From Amborella trichopoda (Eukaryota > Streptophyta > Magnoliopsida > Amborellales > Amborellaceae), in the NCBI RefSeq assembly GCF_000471905.2, contig NW_006500347.1:2431936-2495935 (forward strand): a DNA stretch of 64,000 nt. Direction: 5' to 3'. Position 1 is the stretch's first letter. The number at the start of each line of letters is the position of its first letter. Made by a program: the position numbers and the translations under genes. The notes beneath the pieces are model-generated. The model did no database searches, was not told the DNA's origin, and saw only the letters and a list, made by a program, of their open reading frames with translations. This document shows, one piece after another, positions 46,753 to 56,641 of the stretch.

Positions 46753-49611
46753 CTTGTATAAAACTTGGCAAAATTACTGTGAGTAACTTTTTTGAAATGT
46801 GAAGTTCACAAGATTCTGTTCTGTCTCCCTCTTCATCAGAACTCACCCTATGATTAGTATGTAAAGAAAGCAAAAATAGATATGCTGTTTGAATCAGTAT
46901 GTGGACTTAGAGTTAGGCCAGGCAGTGGGATGGATGGTTCAGCCTGGCTAAGCCCTGGCCCTGGTTGGCAGCTCGTGGCCTGACTGTGCAGCATGTATCA
47001 ACATACAAACCAACTATATTCTTCTGGATTATTCTTCTTGTCTGTTAGCGATGATTACATAATTGTTGAGGCTTGATCTTTGTTTTTGTTTTTAGTTGAC
47101 AGAACTTCAAAAATGTCTGGAACATATAGAATATCTATGGATTCAGCCAATTAAGGTATAATTGAGTTTTTTTGTGGCACTTATTATGAAATGGGTATTA
47201 GTAAAACATTTTTGGTTTTGGTTGTTTCAGTGTGTTCCTGAATCCTCTTCTTCATTGCATGAGGATTCTGATCTGTATCTGTGTCAGACATTGAAACATG
47301 TATATGTGCCCATGCAACATAGGCTGCATGTGTTCCTGAATCGTCTTCTTCATCACATGAGGATTCTAACACTCTGTATTTGTGTCAGACATTGAAACAT
47401 GTATATGTGCCCAGGCAACATAGGCTGGGTCAGGGCTGAGGCCAGGCCAGGGGTGACCTGGTGTGTGCCCGGTCTACTTAAAGAGTGTGAGTAGTTGGAA
47501 GGGAACTAGAATAACATTTGGAGGAACCAAACTTATGATTAATTGTTGGAGAGATTAATGGAAAACAATAGAAAAAACTCAGTCAAACGTATCATATTTG
47601 ACAGGCATCTTGTCAAAAGAAAAGTTGAGACCTATATACACTTATCTGATTTCGCTGTGGTCGTTGAATGCTAGAAATCTTAGTAAGGATGGGAAATTTG
47701 TCTAAAAGATATGTGCAGATATTAGTGAATATTCACCAGAAAGATAATATATTACCTGGAGAGTTTGAGATAGGAGAGAATATCGGTTGAAAAGGTGAGA
47801 AAGCAAGGGCTTATGCACCTCCTTCAAAAGTTGGTATTACCCAAGGGGTTTTATTTCCTCTTCTAAACTTGGAAGGGTTGACAATGCAGAACTTTTTTGG
47901 TAAAGTTCTAATTTATTTTTATCTGCAACTTTATTTATAGGACTTAGATAAGGTTTTATTATGTAGCTAGTTGAACTTAGATAAGAGTTCTTGAGTGAGT
48001 TTGGTGATGTAAGAATCAGATGAAAACCAGTTAAGGCTTAAGAAAAACCAGTTAATGGTTACCAACTTTGGATATCTGACTAAACAGCTTTGCAATGTTT
48101 TAAATAGAATTAGAGTTCAATCGGCAGAGTACCTAAAATAAATTTACTTGTGTAGTTTCTGTAAAATTCATTTTTAACGTGATCTTTGGTGGGAGAGCAA
48201 GAAATATGTATTTGACTGATTGTTTGGTGACTTTGGTTTCTTCTTGTCGTAGCAAGACCAATGTGCACTGCAGTACATGTCATGAAATTAAGAAGGGATT
48301 AAGTAAACAACTTACATGGTAGATTTCTGTTGAGCTTGTAATCTCTTTTGTTAAAACACAGAATGGGTAAATCCAGTTTATAATATAACTAAAATAATAC
48401 TAGTACTCATCCGAATCAGCATAAGACTTCGACGTGACTCGGCTAAATCTTGAAAAACCTGAATCGTGATGCTTAATATCTGGATTCCGTCCTGATCTGG
48501 TTAGACTCCTGTGAGTCCAAGTTGACTCACTAGAATGGATCCTGTTTGAACTGCTGCTAACCTTCCAAAATTATTTATCATCAAGTCCTCATTCATGTAT
48601 GTAATCTAAAGAGTATACTTCATTCAGTGCTCAACCTGGTCCTAAGCTTAGCCACATAACCTAGTGTTTGGATAAAAGAAATCTTTAGATTATGTTTGAA
48701 ATCTTTGTCATAAAATCTCTTCGCAAATATCTCCCTTGTTGTAGGTTCTTCTCTTTCTTTTCTCTGTTTCTCGTTTACTCTTTTCGAATTATGAATGAAA
48801 CCTTTCCTCAAGACTCCCATGTTCCCTGTAACTCCTCTTCGATCTTCTGGGTATTATGTGTCCTGAATTTCCTCCTTCTAGGTTGGAAAATAGCAGCTTC
48901 TTATAAATTTCAGAAAGCCATAATTGTTGGATTGAACCATCTGTGGGGATCTTGCTTCAGTTGCCTAACTTTCACTTGAATGCTTGGATAGGATTGTTTT
49001 TGAACCTTTAATGGTTTTGTTGTCGCATTTCATCTCTTTGAATTCCTTTTATCCTTTACAGGGAAGTTGATTTGAATTATTTCTGTACTTTCTTTATTCT
49101 CCATGGTTGAGAACAATCAGAGGAGTTAAGATGGATGCCTTAGATTACATTTGGTTAAGCACCCGCATGTAGACCATCTGGAGAGGGATTCTACTTTATT
49201 GGAGATCTGTTATTGAACTCTGATATACCCTAGTTACCCTAATTTGGAGAAATAAAAAATGTTGGAAAGTTCATATATGTTCCGAAATGATTTTTTTTTT
49301 TTTATCTGTCAAAGTCCTGCATATCATTTTCATGCATTGCTATCATTATTGTCATATAGTTTCTGATTTTTTATCTGTCACCTGCTTCTTATGTAAGCTT
49401 GGATTATGAGAAGCTTATAAACATTTGGATTTCATGCTAGTGATGGTATAGATAGTGTGATTGATGCATTTACTCATAAACATAGCCCTTGGTGATTGGA
49501 AGTTTTAGTCAGAGTCATATGCCCAAACTAGTGCATTTGTCCTCTTTCATAAGTATTCTGTAACTAATCATTTCTATCTCAAAACTGTGTTTATGGTTTC
49601 TGTCTCTGCAG
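46753..49611. other. End of PEX13 intron 1
   Basis: It contains the tandem duplication at 47231-47430 and a 'gactcg'-rich patch (48415-48540) resembling hAT subterminal sequence. An exon-like stretch at 47097-47155 has good splice sites but no frame that would fit PEX13. The acceptor CTCTGCAG ends at 49611. Confidence 0.4.
47231..47430. repeat. Tandem duplication, ~98 bp per unit
   Basis: Two units start 'tgtgttcctgaatc' at 47231 and 47329 and share 'catgaggattct', 'tgtgtcagacattgaaacat' and 'gcaacataggctg'. The second has a 5-bp insertion. Confidence 0.75.
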
Positions 49612-49616
49612 GTAAT

Positions 49617-52268
49617 ATGCCCCCTCCAAAGCCTTGGGAACGTGTGGAGAGCTCAGCTGGACCATCGCCTTTTAAGCCTCCAGCTCCTGGCCGTACAACT
49701 GATGTTGTGGAGGCATCTGGCACTGCTAAACCTGGAGAGATTGCTCCAGTTGCTGAAAGGAATACTGTAGTGAATGGTAATCCTGCTGGAAGGCCTCAAC
49801 CTGTAAGGCCTTGGGAGCAGGACAGAAACAATTACGGTATTGAACATCAATTTTGATTGTGGATTTTTGCTTGTAAAAATGTCTCTTCTTCAATAAATGC
49901 ATGTAATGATCTTTTTGTCATGAATAATTCTTGGTCAATGCAGGATACGGAGCAAATATGAATTACAATCCTGGGTATGGTGGTGGAACATATTCTCAAC
50001 TTGGTGGCTATGGAGGATATGGTGGGGGAGGATATGGTGGGGGTATGTACAATACGTACAGAGGAGGCTATGGTTCTGGGATGTATGGAGGTGGAATGTA
50101 TAACAATGGATATGGAGGACAGATGGGTGGATACGGAGGACAGATGGGTGGTTATGGGATGGGCATGGGTGGATATGGGATGGGCATGGGTGGTCCATAT
50201 GGTAACCATGATCCAAATGACCCAAATGGGGGCCCTGCATCACCCCCAAGCTTTTGGATTTCCGTCCTTCGTGCGGTAAGGCTGTTATTCTGATCTCTGC
50301 TGCCAGATTTGGTACTTCTTATATGAATTCTTTATCACATATCTGATCATCTTATGATGATTATCCAATAGGATACCTTTAGTTTCAAACATCTTTTAAT
50401 AATTCGTAGTTGATTATAATATTCCTAGTCGGATACACCTTGCTAGTCGTTTCCATGATGTAATAGTATCTGTCTTTCAAAGGCGTTCACATGGTTGAGC
50501 ATTGTGTAGTGAAAAGAACATGTGGCTTGTTATTGCAAGGAATGGGAATTCATGGAAGAAGAATCTTTGGCCACTATGGTAAGGAGGCCAGATGGGAAAG
50601 TTGGATCTCGGTTATTGGTTTCGCTCTCATCTTGAACCTCAATTTTCCTGTTTTGGTGCTTAATGTCAACCATGGTTCGTCAAAAAGAATGGTGTTGCCT
50701 TCCTCTTAGGAACACGGTCTCCTCAGGTTAGGTATCAAAGTATTGTTTTAGGAACAAGACTCTCCCAAGGTCCACGAGTAATATCATGATTGGACGATCT
50801 AAGGTGCTCAGGTTTTGTTTGACGCTTTCAGACCTTTTATAACACTATTTTTTTACAACCTTTTACATCATAGGTTTTCATGTGCTTGATATTCAATGAG
50901 ACGGAAACAGTTGACCATCTTCTGCTCATCCTTTATCCAGTTGTACCTTCAATATGGTCTCCAATGTTACAAGCTTTGACTTGCAGTGGGCGACTCCTTG
51001 GGGCCGTGGTTGGCTTGATTTTGACTCCTGTCCATTTAGATGCTACATTTTTATGCTTGGGCATATTCTGAAGCATTTGGAGAAAGATACAACTAAATTT
51101 TCAGATGGGATAAATCTTCCATAGTGAGTTCAAGGGGGATCATTTGTAGGAGAATGATTTCCTATGCCTTTGTTGATTTTGAGTTCAAGGGGTTCAATGC
51201 AGTGGACCTGTTTTGTGGGGGTGAAGGCACGTGGTTCTCTCATGCCTGACTATCCTTAGGTCTACAATTTGATAGATGTTCTTTTGGTAAGCCTGTTCTA
51301 GCAGGGTTGGAGGGTTACTTTGGGGATCCCTAAAGGGAGATGCTTATATCTTTTATGTGGAAGCATTGGGGATGCATGACACCGCTGTGCTTAGCTTAGT
51401 GTTCTTGTCGCTAATCAATCTCAGATCCCTTCTTTGTGTAAGGCTGGCCTTAATGTTATCCAATATGCACTGGAGGAGTCACTAGCTCCGTGGGCAGTGG
51501 TGCATTTTAGGGGTGGACATGTTAGTCATGTGCTGTGAAGCCAGTCTTGTTCTTGCGTGTTTTGTAGGAACCAACAAGGAATCACTTACTCCTTGTTCTT
51601 TGTCTTCTTTGTAAAATATTCAGGACTGTAAAAATTGTTAAAATTTGTGGATCATGAATGAGGGATGCTTTTGTGTGTGCTTTTAATTGAATTCGTTGTC
51701 TTTGCCTCTCATCCTGCTTTTGATTTTCAGATGCATGAATGAGGGATGCTTCTGTACGTGCTTTTAATTGAATTTGTTGTCTTTGCCTCTCATCCTACTT
51801 TTGATTTTCAGATGCATGGTGTTGTAGACTTTTTTGGCCGAATTGCTCTTCTTATTGATCAGAATACCCATGCCTTCCACATGTTCATGTCTGCACTCCT
51901 TCAGGTGATTCTTCATTTTTCGTTTTCTTTATCAATACTTCACTTATTTCCAAGTTTTTTTTGTTAATGTGTTCAACTTGTTTGCTTGTTTTCAAGTTTT
52001 AACTTGTCTTTATGCCCCACTCCCCCGCCCTTTTCCTTCCTCTTCCAAATGTCTGTTGCAGTTGTTTGATCGCTCAGGGGTACTGTACGGTGAGCTTGCG
52101 AGATTTGTTTTGAGATTGCTCGGGATTAAAACAAAGCCAAGGAAATCCATTCAACCTGGCCCTCAGGGAGCACTTCCTGGCCTCAATGCTCATGGAAACA
52201 ACTCTACTGAAGCACCCAAATCCAACTATAAAGCACTCGAGGCTGTTTGGGAAAATGAAAACAAGTAA
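49617..52268 (+). CDS. PEX13: Peroxisomal membrane protein 13 / peroxin 13 (4 exons recognised)
   Basis: The exons are 49612-49836 (ATG at 49617), 49944-50275, 51812-51904 and 52062-52268. All are GT-AG and phases match, giving 283 residues from that ATG (Arabidopsis PEX13 is about 304). The N terminus has PPPKPWER, EASGTAKPGE and VRPWEQ. Then comes a Gly/Tyr/Met-rich repeat region (about 74-160, GGYGG and YGMGMGG units), a conserved membrane block with FFGRIALLIDQNTHAFHMFM and LFDRSGVLYGELARFVLRLL, and a hydrophilic tail. PEX13 docks PEX5 and PEX7 cargo receptors at the peroxisome with PEX14. Plant forms lack the SH3 domain of yeast and animals, as here. The Gly/Tyr-rich segment is the part reported in other species to form a pore-lining phase. 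The true start may lie in an upstream exon: codons GN precede the Met in frame after the acceptor, with phase 1. Confidence 0.92.
51654..51815 (+). repeat. 81-bp tandem duplication that copies the PEX13 exon 3 splice acceptor
   Basis: The segment from 'atgaatgaggg' to 'ttgattttcagatgc' occurs at 51654 and again at 51735, differing at a few bases. Both copies end in TTTTCAG/ATGCATG, so an upstream acceptor (51730) lies exactly 81 bases before the real one (51811). Use of the upstream site would add ATG CAT GAA TGA, an in-frame stop. Confidence 0.85.
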
Positions 52269-53756
52269 GTTGATTTCAAAATTTCAACTTTAGCAGCTGT
52301 AGGTGGTCGATCAAGGGGCAAGAATCGTTCAATGAAGTATGGATCTAGCTAAGGTTCGCGTATCACACGGTGGTCTTCACTTGAATTGTTAACCTATGAG
52401 CAAAAGGAGATGCGAGGCACTGGTGTTTCGAGGACTTGGTCTTTTGTTGTTTTGAGAAGAGAATGGGTGGTGTGTTAGTGTGTGTTGCGTTCTTGAAAGT
52501 TGTATGCCATAAATGTTGGTATTCATGGTGACCCATAGCATTCTATGTAAAATAATTGTTCCTTTTACAACTGTAGTAGAAAAGGAGGAAGATAATGTAA
52601 GCTGCGAGTTGCTTGTCAATAAACCTTGCCCAAGCTATTATTAGTTGGGGGAAAGTAGTTTGTGCATCAGGGAACGTATTTTCGTAGTAGCATCTTGTGG
52701 TACATTAGACATCCATTTTGTAGATGAATGTTAAAAGGTGGTGGCCCAACGAAAACATAGAATTGATGATGTTAAAATTAGGAAAAAATATCTTCATACT
52801 TCTTATTTTTAGGTTTTATTTTCATAATAGACTAAAGGTTTTAAAAAATATCTTGAGGTATAAAAATTGTAGATTTTATTTTTGATAAGCCTTTGGGCTA
52901 ATTTAAATATATTTTTTAAGCTAAACAAATATAAAAAGACATACTTGTTCTAAAAGCTATCTTTTCAAACTTTTAGAGAGAGAAAATGGTTGAGATTATT
53001 GAGTGGAGATAAAGAGGTGTTTGGAGAAATATGGGAGGGGAGAGAGTGAGACATAAATAGAGGGAAGTTTGAGGTGTATGAGTGAATAGAAAGAAAAGAT
53101 TAGATTTAGATTGAACATGTCTTTTTCATATTTATGTAGGTTAAAAAATATGTTTAAATTGGCTAAGGGTTAGAAGATATAGAGATATTTTTTTAAAATT
53201 ATATATATATATATATATAAAGCACTTTTAGATCCCCGTTTTAAGGAAAAAATAACACCGGTGGCTGACCAAATCCTATCCGTATTAAAACCGAACCATA
53301 ACAATGGCAGATTTGGCTTCGTCCAACGCGGTTAGCACCTCCATCGCCTTGGCCAAGATTATGCTGAAATTTTCACCAATGAATAGATGTTTTTGCGGTT
53401 TTGGGGTGGATTTTTCGGCCTGTTTTCATGGGCTTGCAGTTAAGGTTTCACCCTAATTTCGGTTATCGTGAAGTTTCGCATGGTTTTTTTTGCTAGTTTT
53501 TAGAGGCTGGAATTTTGGGCCTCTGGTTTTCCTGGCAAGTTTTCGCCGGAAATAGGCAATTTTTCGGTGATTTGATGGGTTATGTATTGTCTAGCGGTTG
53601 GGGGATTTGTATATTGTAAGCTATTTCGGGCTTGGGATTAGTGAACAAGGGGCATTTGTTTTCCGTGTGAACAACAAGAAAACAAGAACTTGGTTAGTAA
53701 TAAAACACTTGGAGTTGGATGTTTATGTAGAGAGTTGTATGGAGGTGGATTGGTGC
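52269..53756. other. PEX13 3' flank; small unexplained open frame
   Basis: AT-rich 3' sequence to about 53220, with an AT run near 53200, then a GC-richer 500-bp block. The block has a 50-codon frame at 53304-53456 starting MADLASSNAVSTS. It resembles the start of a LINE ORF1 or a stray first exon, but no downstream continuation was found. Confidence 0.35.
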
Positions 53757-54135
53757 CGTTTGTATAGAGCTTAGGCCCTAAAAAATCAAATTAGAGCCTT
53801 CCTTCAAATGGCGCCGAGAAATGTGTTTCACACTGGAAATATCTGTTAGTCTTAAAACATATTTTTATATTTATTTATAAAGTTTAAAGCTTCAAACATA
53901 TTGTAGATCGATAAATCTATGAAAACTTAAAAATCTTGAAAATTGATGATCCAAAAATGTATTACAAAATACACTATTTCCAAAACTTGAAATCCATTTG
54001 TTTCTTATGTCCATGGATAATGTCGAGATGATCAACTTGAGGATATTTGGGCATCAAAACATTCTCTTATAGTTAAATTTTTGAGATAGGCTCTAATTTG
54101 ATTGTCTAGAGCGTCGGCTCTATATAAATTTTTTC
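53757..54135. mobile_element. MITE, family B (reverse orientation)
   Basis: It begins 'gtttgtatagagcttaggcc' and ends 'gcgtcggctctatataaatt', the reverse of the copies at 22845-23606. The interior keeps 'aatgtcgagatgatcaactt'. Complete and moderately diverged. Confidence 0.65.
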
Positions 54136-54261
54136 TCAAAAATGCAATAGGGAGAGCATATTTCATTAATACAAAAAACACCCCATATTAAATCTATGGA
54201 AAAGCATAAAAAAGTGTATTTCGCTGATTTTTATAATGAAGAATCTAGCAAATGACTTGCG

Positions 54262-54643
54262 CCAATGTTTAAAAAAATAGATCGGTGACTCAAATTGGTC
54301 ACACCCATACCGTTGTCGAATCGGTGGATCAGATCAGAATAATCGGTGGAATTGGTAATTTTTGTCCCAAATTTTAAAAAATAAAAATAATTCAAGAAAA
54401 AATTGTTCATCATTTTATTTTTCGCTTGACTCGATGAAAAATTGGTCGGAAGTAATTAAGAATCTGTCAGACACGGTGAAGAATCATCAGAATCGACGGT
54501 TCCACAAAAAGATAAGCGAGTCTATTATTCTGAATTGACTAAATCCTAGTCTTTTACTAGATCCGGGACGTTCATGGTGACTCCCAATTCGTATCACCCG
54601 ATTTAGGATTGGGTCACTGATTTTTAAATCATTGGTTTGGCCT
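54262..54643. mobile_element. hAT-like non-autonomous element
   Basis: The left CAATGTTTAAAAAAATAG and the reverse complement of the right CAATGATTTAAAAATCAG are inverted. The interior has 'gatcggtg', 'atcggtgg' and 'gactc' motifs like the RH32-intron hAT element. No convincing 8-bp duplication remains. Confidence 0.5.
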
Positions 54644-54736
54644 CGAGTCATCTGCTAAAATGCTAATGTTAGCATCAAAAACTAAAGAAAAAAAGATTAA
54701 AAATTACCAAATGCTTTTAACGTATATATTATAAGT

Positions 54737-55119
54737 GTCAACCAATGGCCTTAATTCAATCTGGGCCGATCTAATGGTTACGATCTCATTTTATATTTGA
54801 ATTTTTAGTTTTTTTTCTACAAATCCAAATCACTTAAAATTGTAGGCGTTTATTCTTCTCATCAATGCATACATAATAAAATATAAAAAAAGTAATTCAA
54901 AAATAAAATACCTCCAAAATTATTCAGGGGTATTTTGGTTAATTTATATTTTGTGAATTATTTTTTTATATTTTTATTAGATTATTGTATGTTTGAAAAA
55001 TAGGCGTTCCAAATTACAAATGATTTTGATTTGTACAAAAAAAATGATGAAAATTCAAACATGAAAAGAGATTACGACCATCAGATCAGCTTAGATTCAA
55101 TCTGGGTCGTTAGTTGACA
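54737..55119. mobile_element. MITE with ~75-bp imperfect inverted ends
   Basis: The left 'gtgtcaaccaatggcc' with 'ttcaatctgggccgatc' is mirrored by the right 'gattcaatctgggtcg' with 'ttagttgacac'. No coding sequence. Superfamily not determined. Confidence 0.55.
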
Positions 55120-55157
55120 CTATTGTTGTCAGCCCGTGGGTTGACATGATCATTGCC

Positions 55158-55182
55158 ATATATATATATATATATATATATA
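55158..55182. repeat. (AT)n microsatellite at the apparent left end of the viral insert
   Basis: An uninterrupted AT run directly precedes sequence I assign to the virus. A second TA run lies at about 63930-63941 on the other side. Confidence 0.85.
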
Positions 55183-55528
55183 CCACTTTGCGCCAGGATC
55201 TACAGCACTGTCGTTTGTCGATTTTGACGACTTTTTATTTATTGGATTTTATGTTTTCAGGTTTTCAGGATTATTTGAAAGATTATGATTAGGAATTATA
55301 ACAGGTATGTAAACAGCAAGCTGTTGTACTGTATTAATGATTGTAAAATTCGATAGTAATTTAGACAGAATAATAAGATTCCTATGAACGGGACTATTGA
55401 GATATCAAGTACTATCCACTGGGCATAACTAGTGTTGCCTATCTTAATATTAAATAAAATTTTAAATTGCATAATAAGCAGACATAAAATTTTACTATTC
55501 AGGCAGATAGAGAATCACACTAGCAAAC

Positions 55529-55534
55529 TTTATT
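55529..55534 (-). terminator. Candidate polyadenylation signal of the viral transcript
   Basis: AATAAA on the minus strand, 1.1 kb after the last viral stop codon and beyond both 35-bp repeat arrays. Position and strand fit, but other AT-rich candidates exist. Confidence 0.35.
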
Positions 55535-55976
55535 TATAATCTCATATGTTTACAATGTTTACAAGATGAAAACAAGGAGAAAGAAAGTTAATTACAGAGA
55601 AATAAAAACAGAGAGGAAATAGAAGGATAGTACATGAAACAGGGAAATAAAACAGAGAGGAAATAGATCAGAGATATATTTTAGAACAGGAGACTTACTG
55701 AGCACATAAACAGTAACTGGAAAATAGTTTCCAGTGATGCGGGCAGTATGAAGGTAAATCTTGGATATTACAATCACACATAAGTATAGAGTGAGGTAAG
55801 AGAGAACCTGGTTGAGCTATGAGGGCGAAGATAGCTTCAGATAGGAACGGTATGAACTGTTGCAGAGGTTTGCACAGGTGTATGATGGCAGAGGTTTGGT
55901 TGTGATAACAGGGTTGTTGAGGTTCAAGGTTCAGAGGTATGGTTCAAGTGCAGAGGCTCAGTCGAGGTAATAGTCG

Positions 55977-56071
55977 AGGTAACAGGGTTACAGAAGTCTG
56001 TAGCTTGGTAGAGGTAACAGGGTTACAGAAGTCTGTGGCTTGGTAGAGGTAACAGGGTTACAGAAGTCTGT
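55977..56071. repeat. Three tandem 35-bp repeats in the viral non-coding region
   Basis: The unit starts 'aggtaacagggttacagaag' and continues 'tctgt(a/g)gcttggtag'. Starts are at 55977, 56012 and 56047, an exact 35-bp period with very few differences. Looser copies of 'aggtttcag(a/g)aggctcagag' follow to 56150. Confidence 0.85.
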
Positions 56072-56293
56072 GAGGTTTCAGGAGGCTCAGAGGGTTTTGA
56101 AGGCTAGACGGCTCAGAGGTTTTCAGAAGACTCAGAGGTTTCAGAAGGCTTAGGCTTCGGAGGTAGGCTTTGAAGTTTGAGGATAGGAGAAGAGGGGAGA
56201 AGTTAGGCCCTGTCCTCAAGACGAGAAGGGGTTTCCCTTTTAAAAGGCTTGAAGGGAATCCTTTAGGCTCAGATGGACCAGCTGGCAAAGCAT

Positions 56294-56430
56294 AGTCGGC
56301 AAGAGAAGACAAAAGAGAGAGGGTGTCGGCAGAATACAACAAAGGAGAGAGGACCGAGTGTCGGCAGGATGCGACAAAGGAGAGAGGACAGAGTGTCGGC
56401 AAGATGCGACAAAGGAGGGAGAGAGAGACG
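56294..56430. repeat. Four tandem 35-bp repeats, possible viral promoter-associated array
   Basis: The unit 'tgtcggcaggatgcgacaaa' plus 'ggagagaggacagag' has starts at 56324, 56359 and 56394 and a poorer copy from 56294. Lying 200-350 bases past the final viral stop, it falls where caulimovirids have the promoter of their genomic RNA. A TTTTAAAA (56238-56246) downstream on the minus strand could serve as a TATA-like box. The promoter role is an inference. Confidence 0.75.
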
Positions 56431-56641
56431 CTAGTGGACAAAAGTAAGAGCATAAGAGGATGCCCTTTGTACAAGAAGACAAAAATAAAAAAGTAAAAGC
56501 ATCTATGTACAGTGGCTCTTTTGGCCTTATTACAAGTGGAGTACAGTGTTTGCTGTCGGTGGTGGGACCCTTGTTTGTCCCATATGATGTCTTGTCATTA
56601 TCGCTTATTGCTTCTGGATGGTGATGTCATGGATGATAAAT

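Noticed and set aside
47097-47155. Exon-like segment with good acceptor and donor upstream of PEX13
   Set aside because: Its frames either stop or do not give a PEX13-like N terminus in the needed phase; not included without transcript evidence.
49847-50279. His/Ser-rich and other alternative frames over PEX13 exon 2
   Set aside because: They arise from the Gly/Tyr codon repeats of PEX13 read in other frames.
55977-56430. Regular short repeats considered as a CRISPR-like array
   Set aside because: The units are contiguous with no unique spacers, and the window is plant nuclear DNA.
56058-56482. Minus-strand 138- and 80-codon Ser/Leu-rich frames
   Set aside because: They lie across the 35-bp and related tandem repeats of the viral non-coding region and look like repeat translation. 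A small viral protein cannot be fully excluded.
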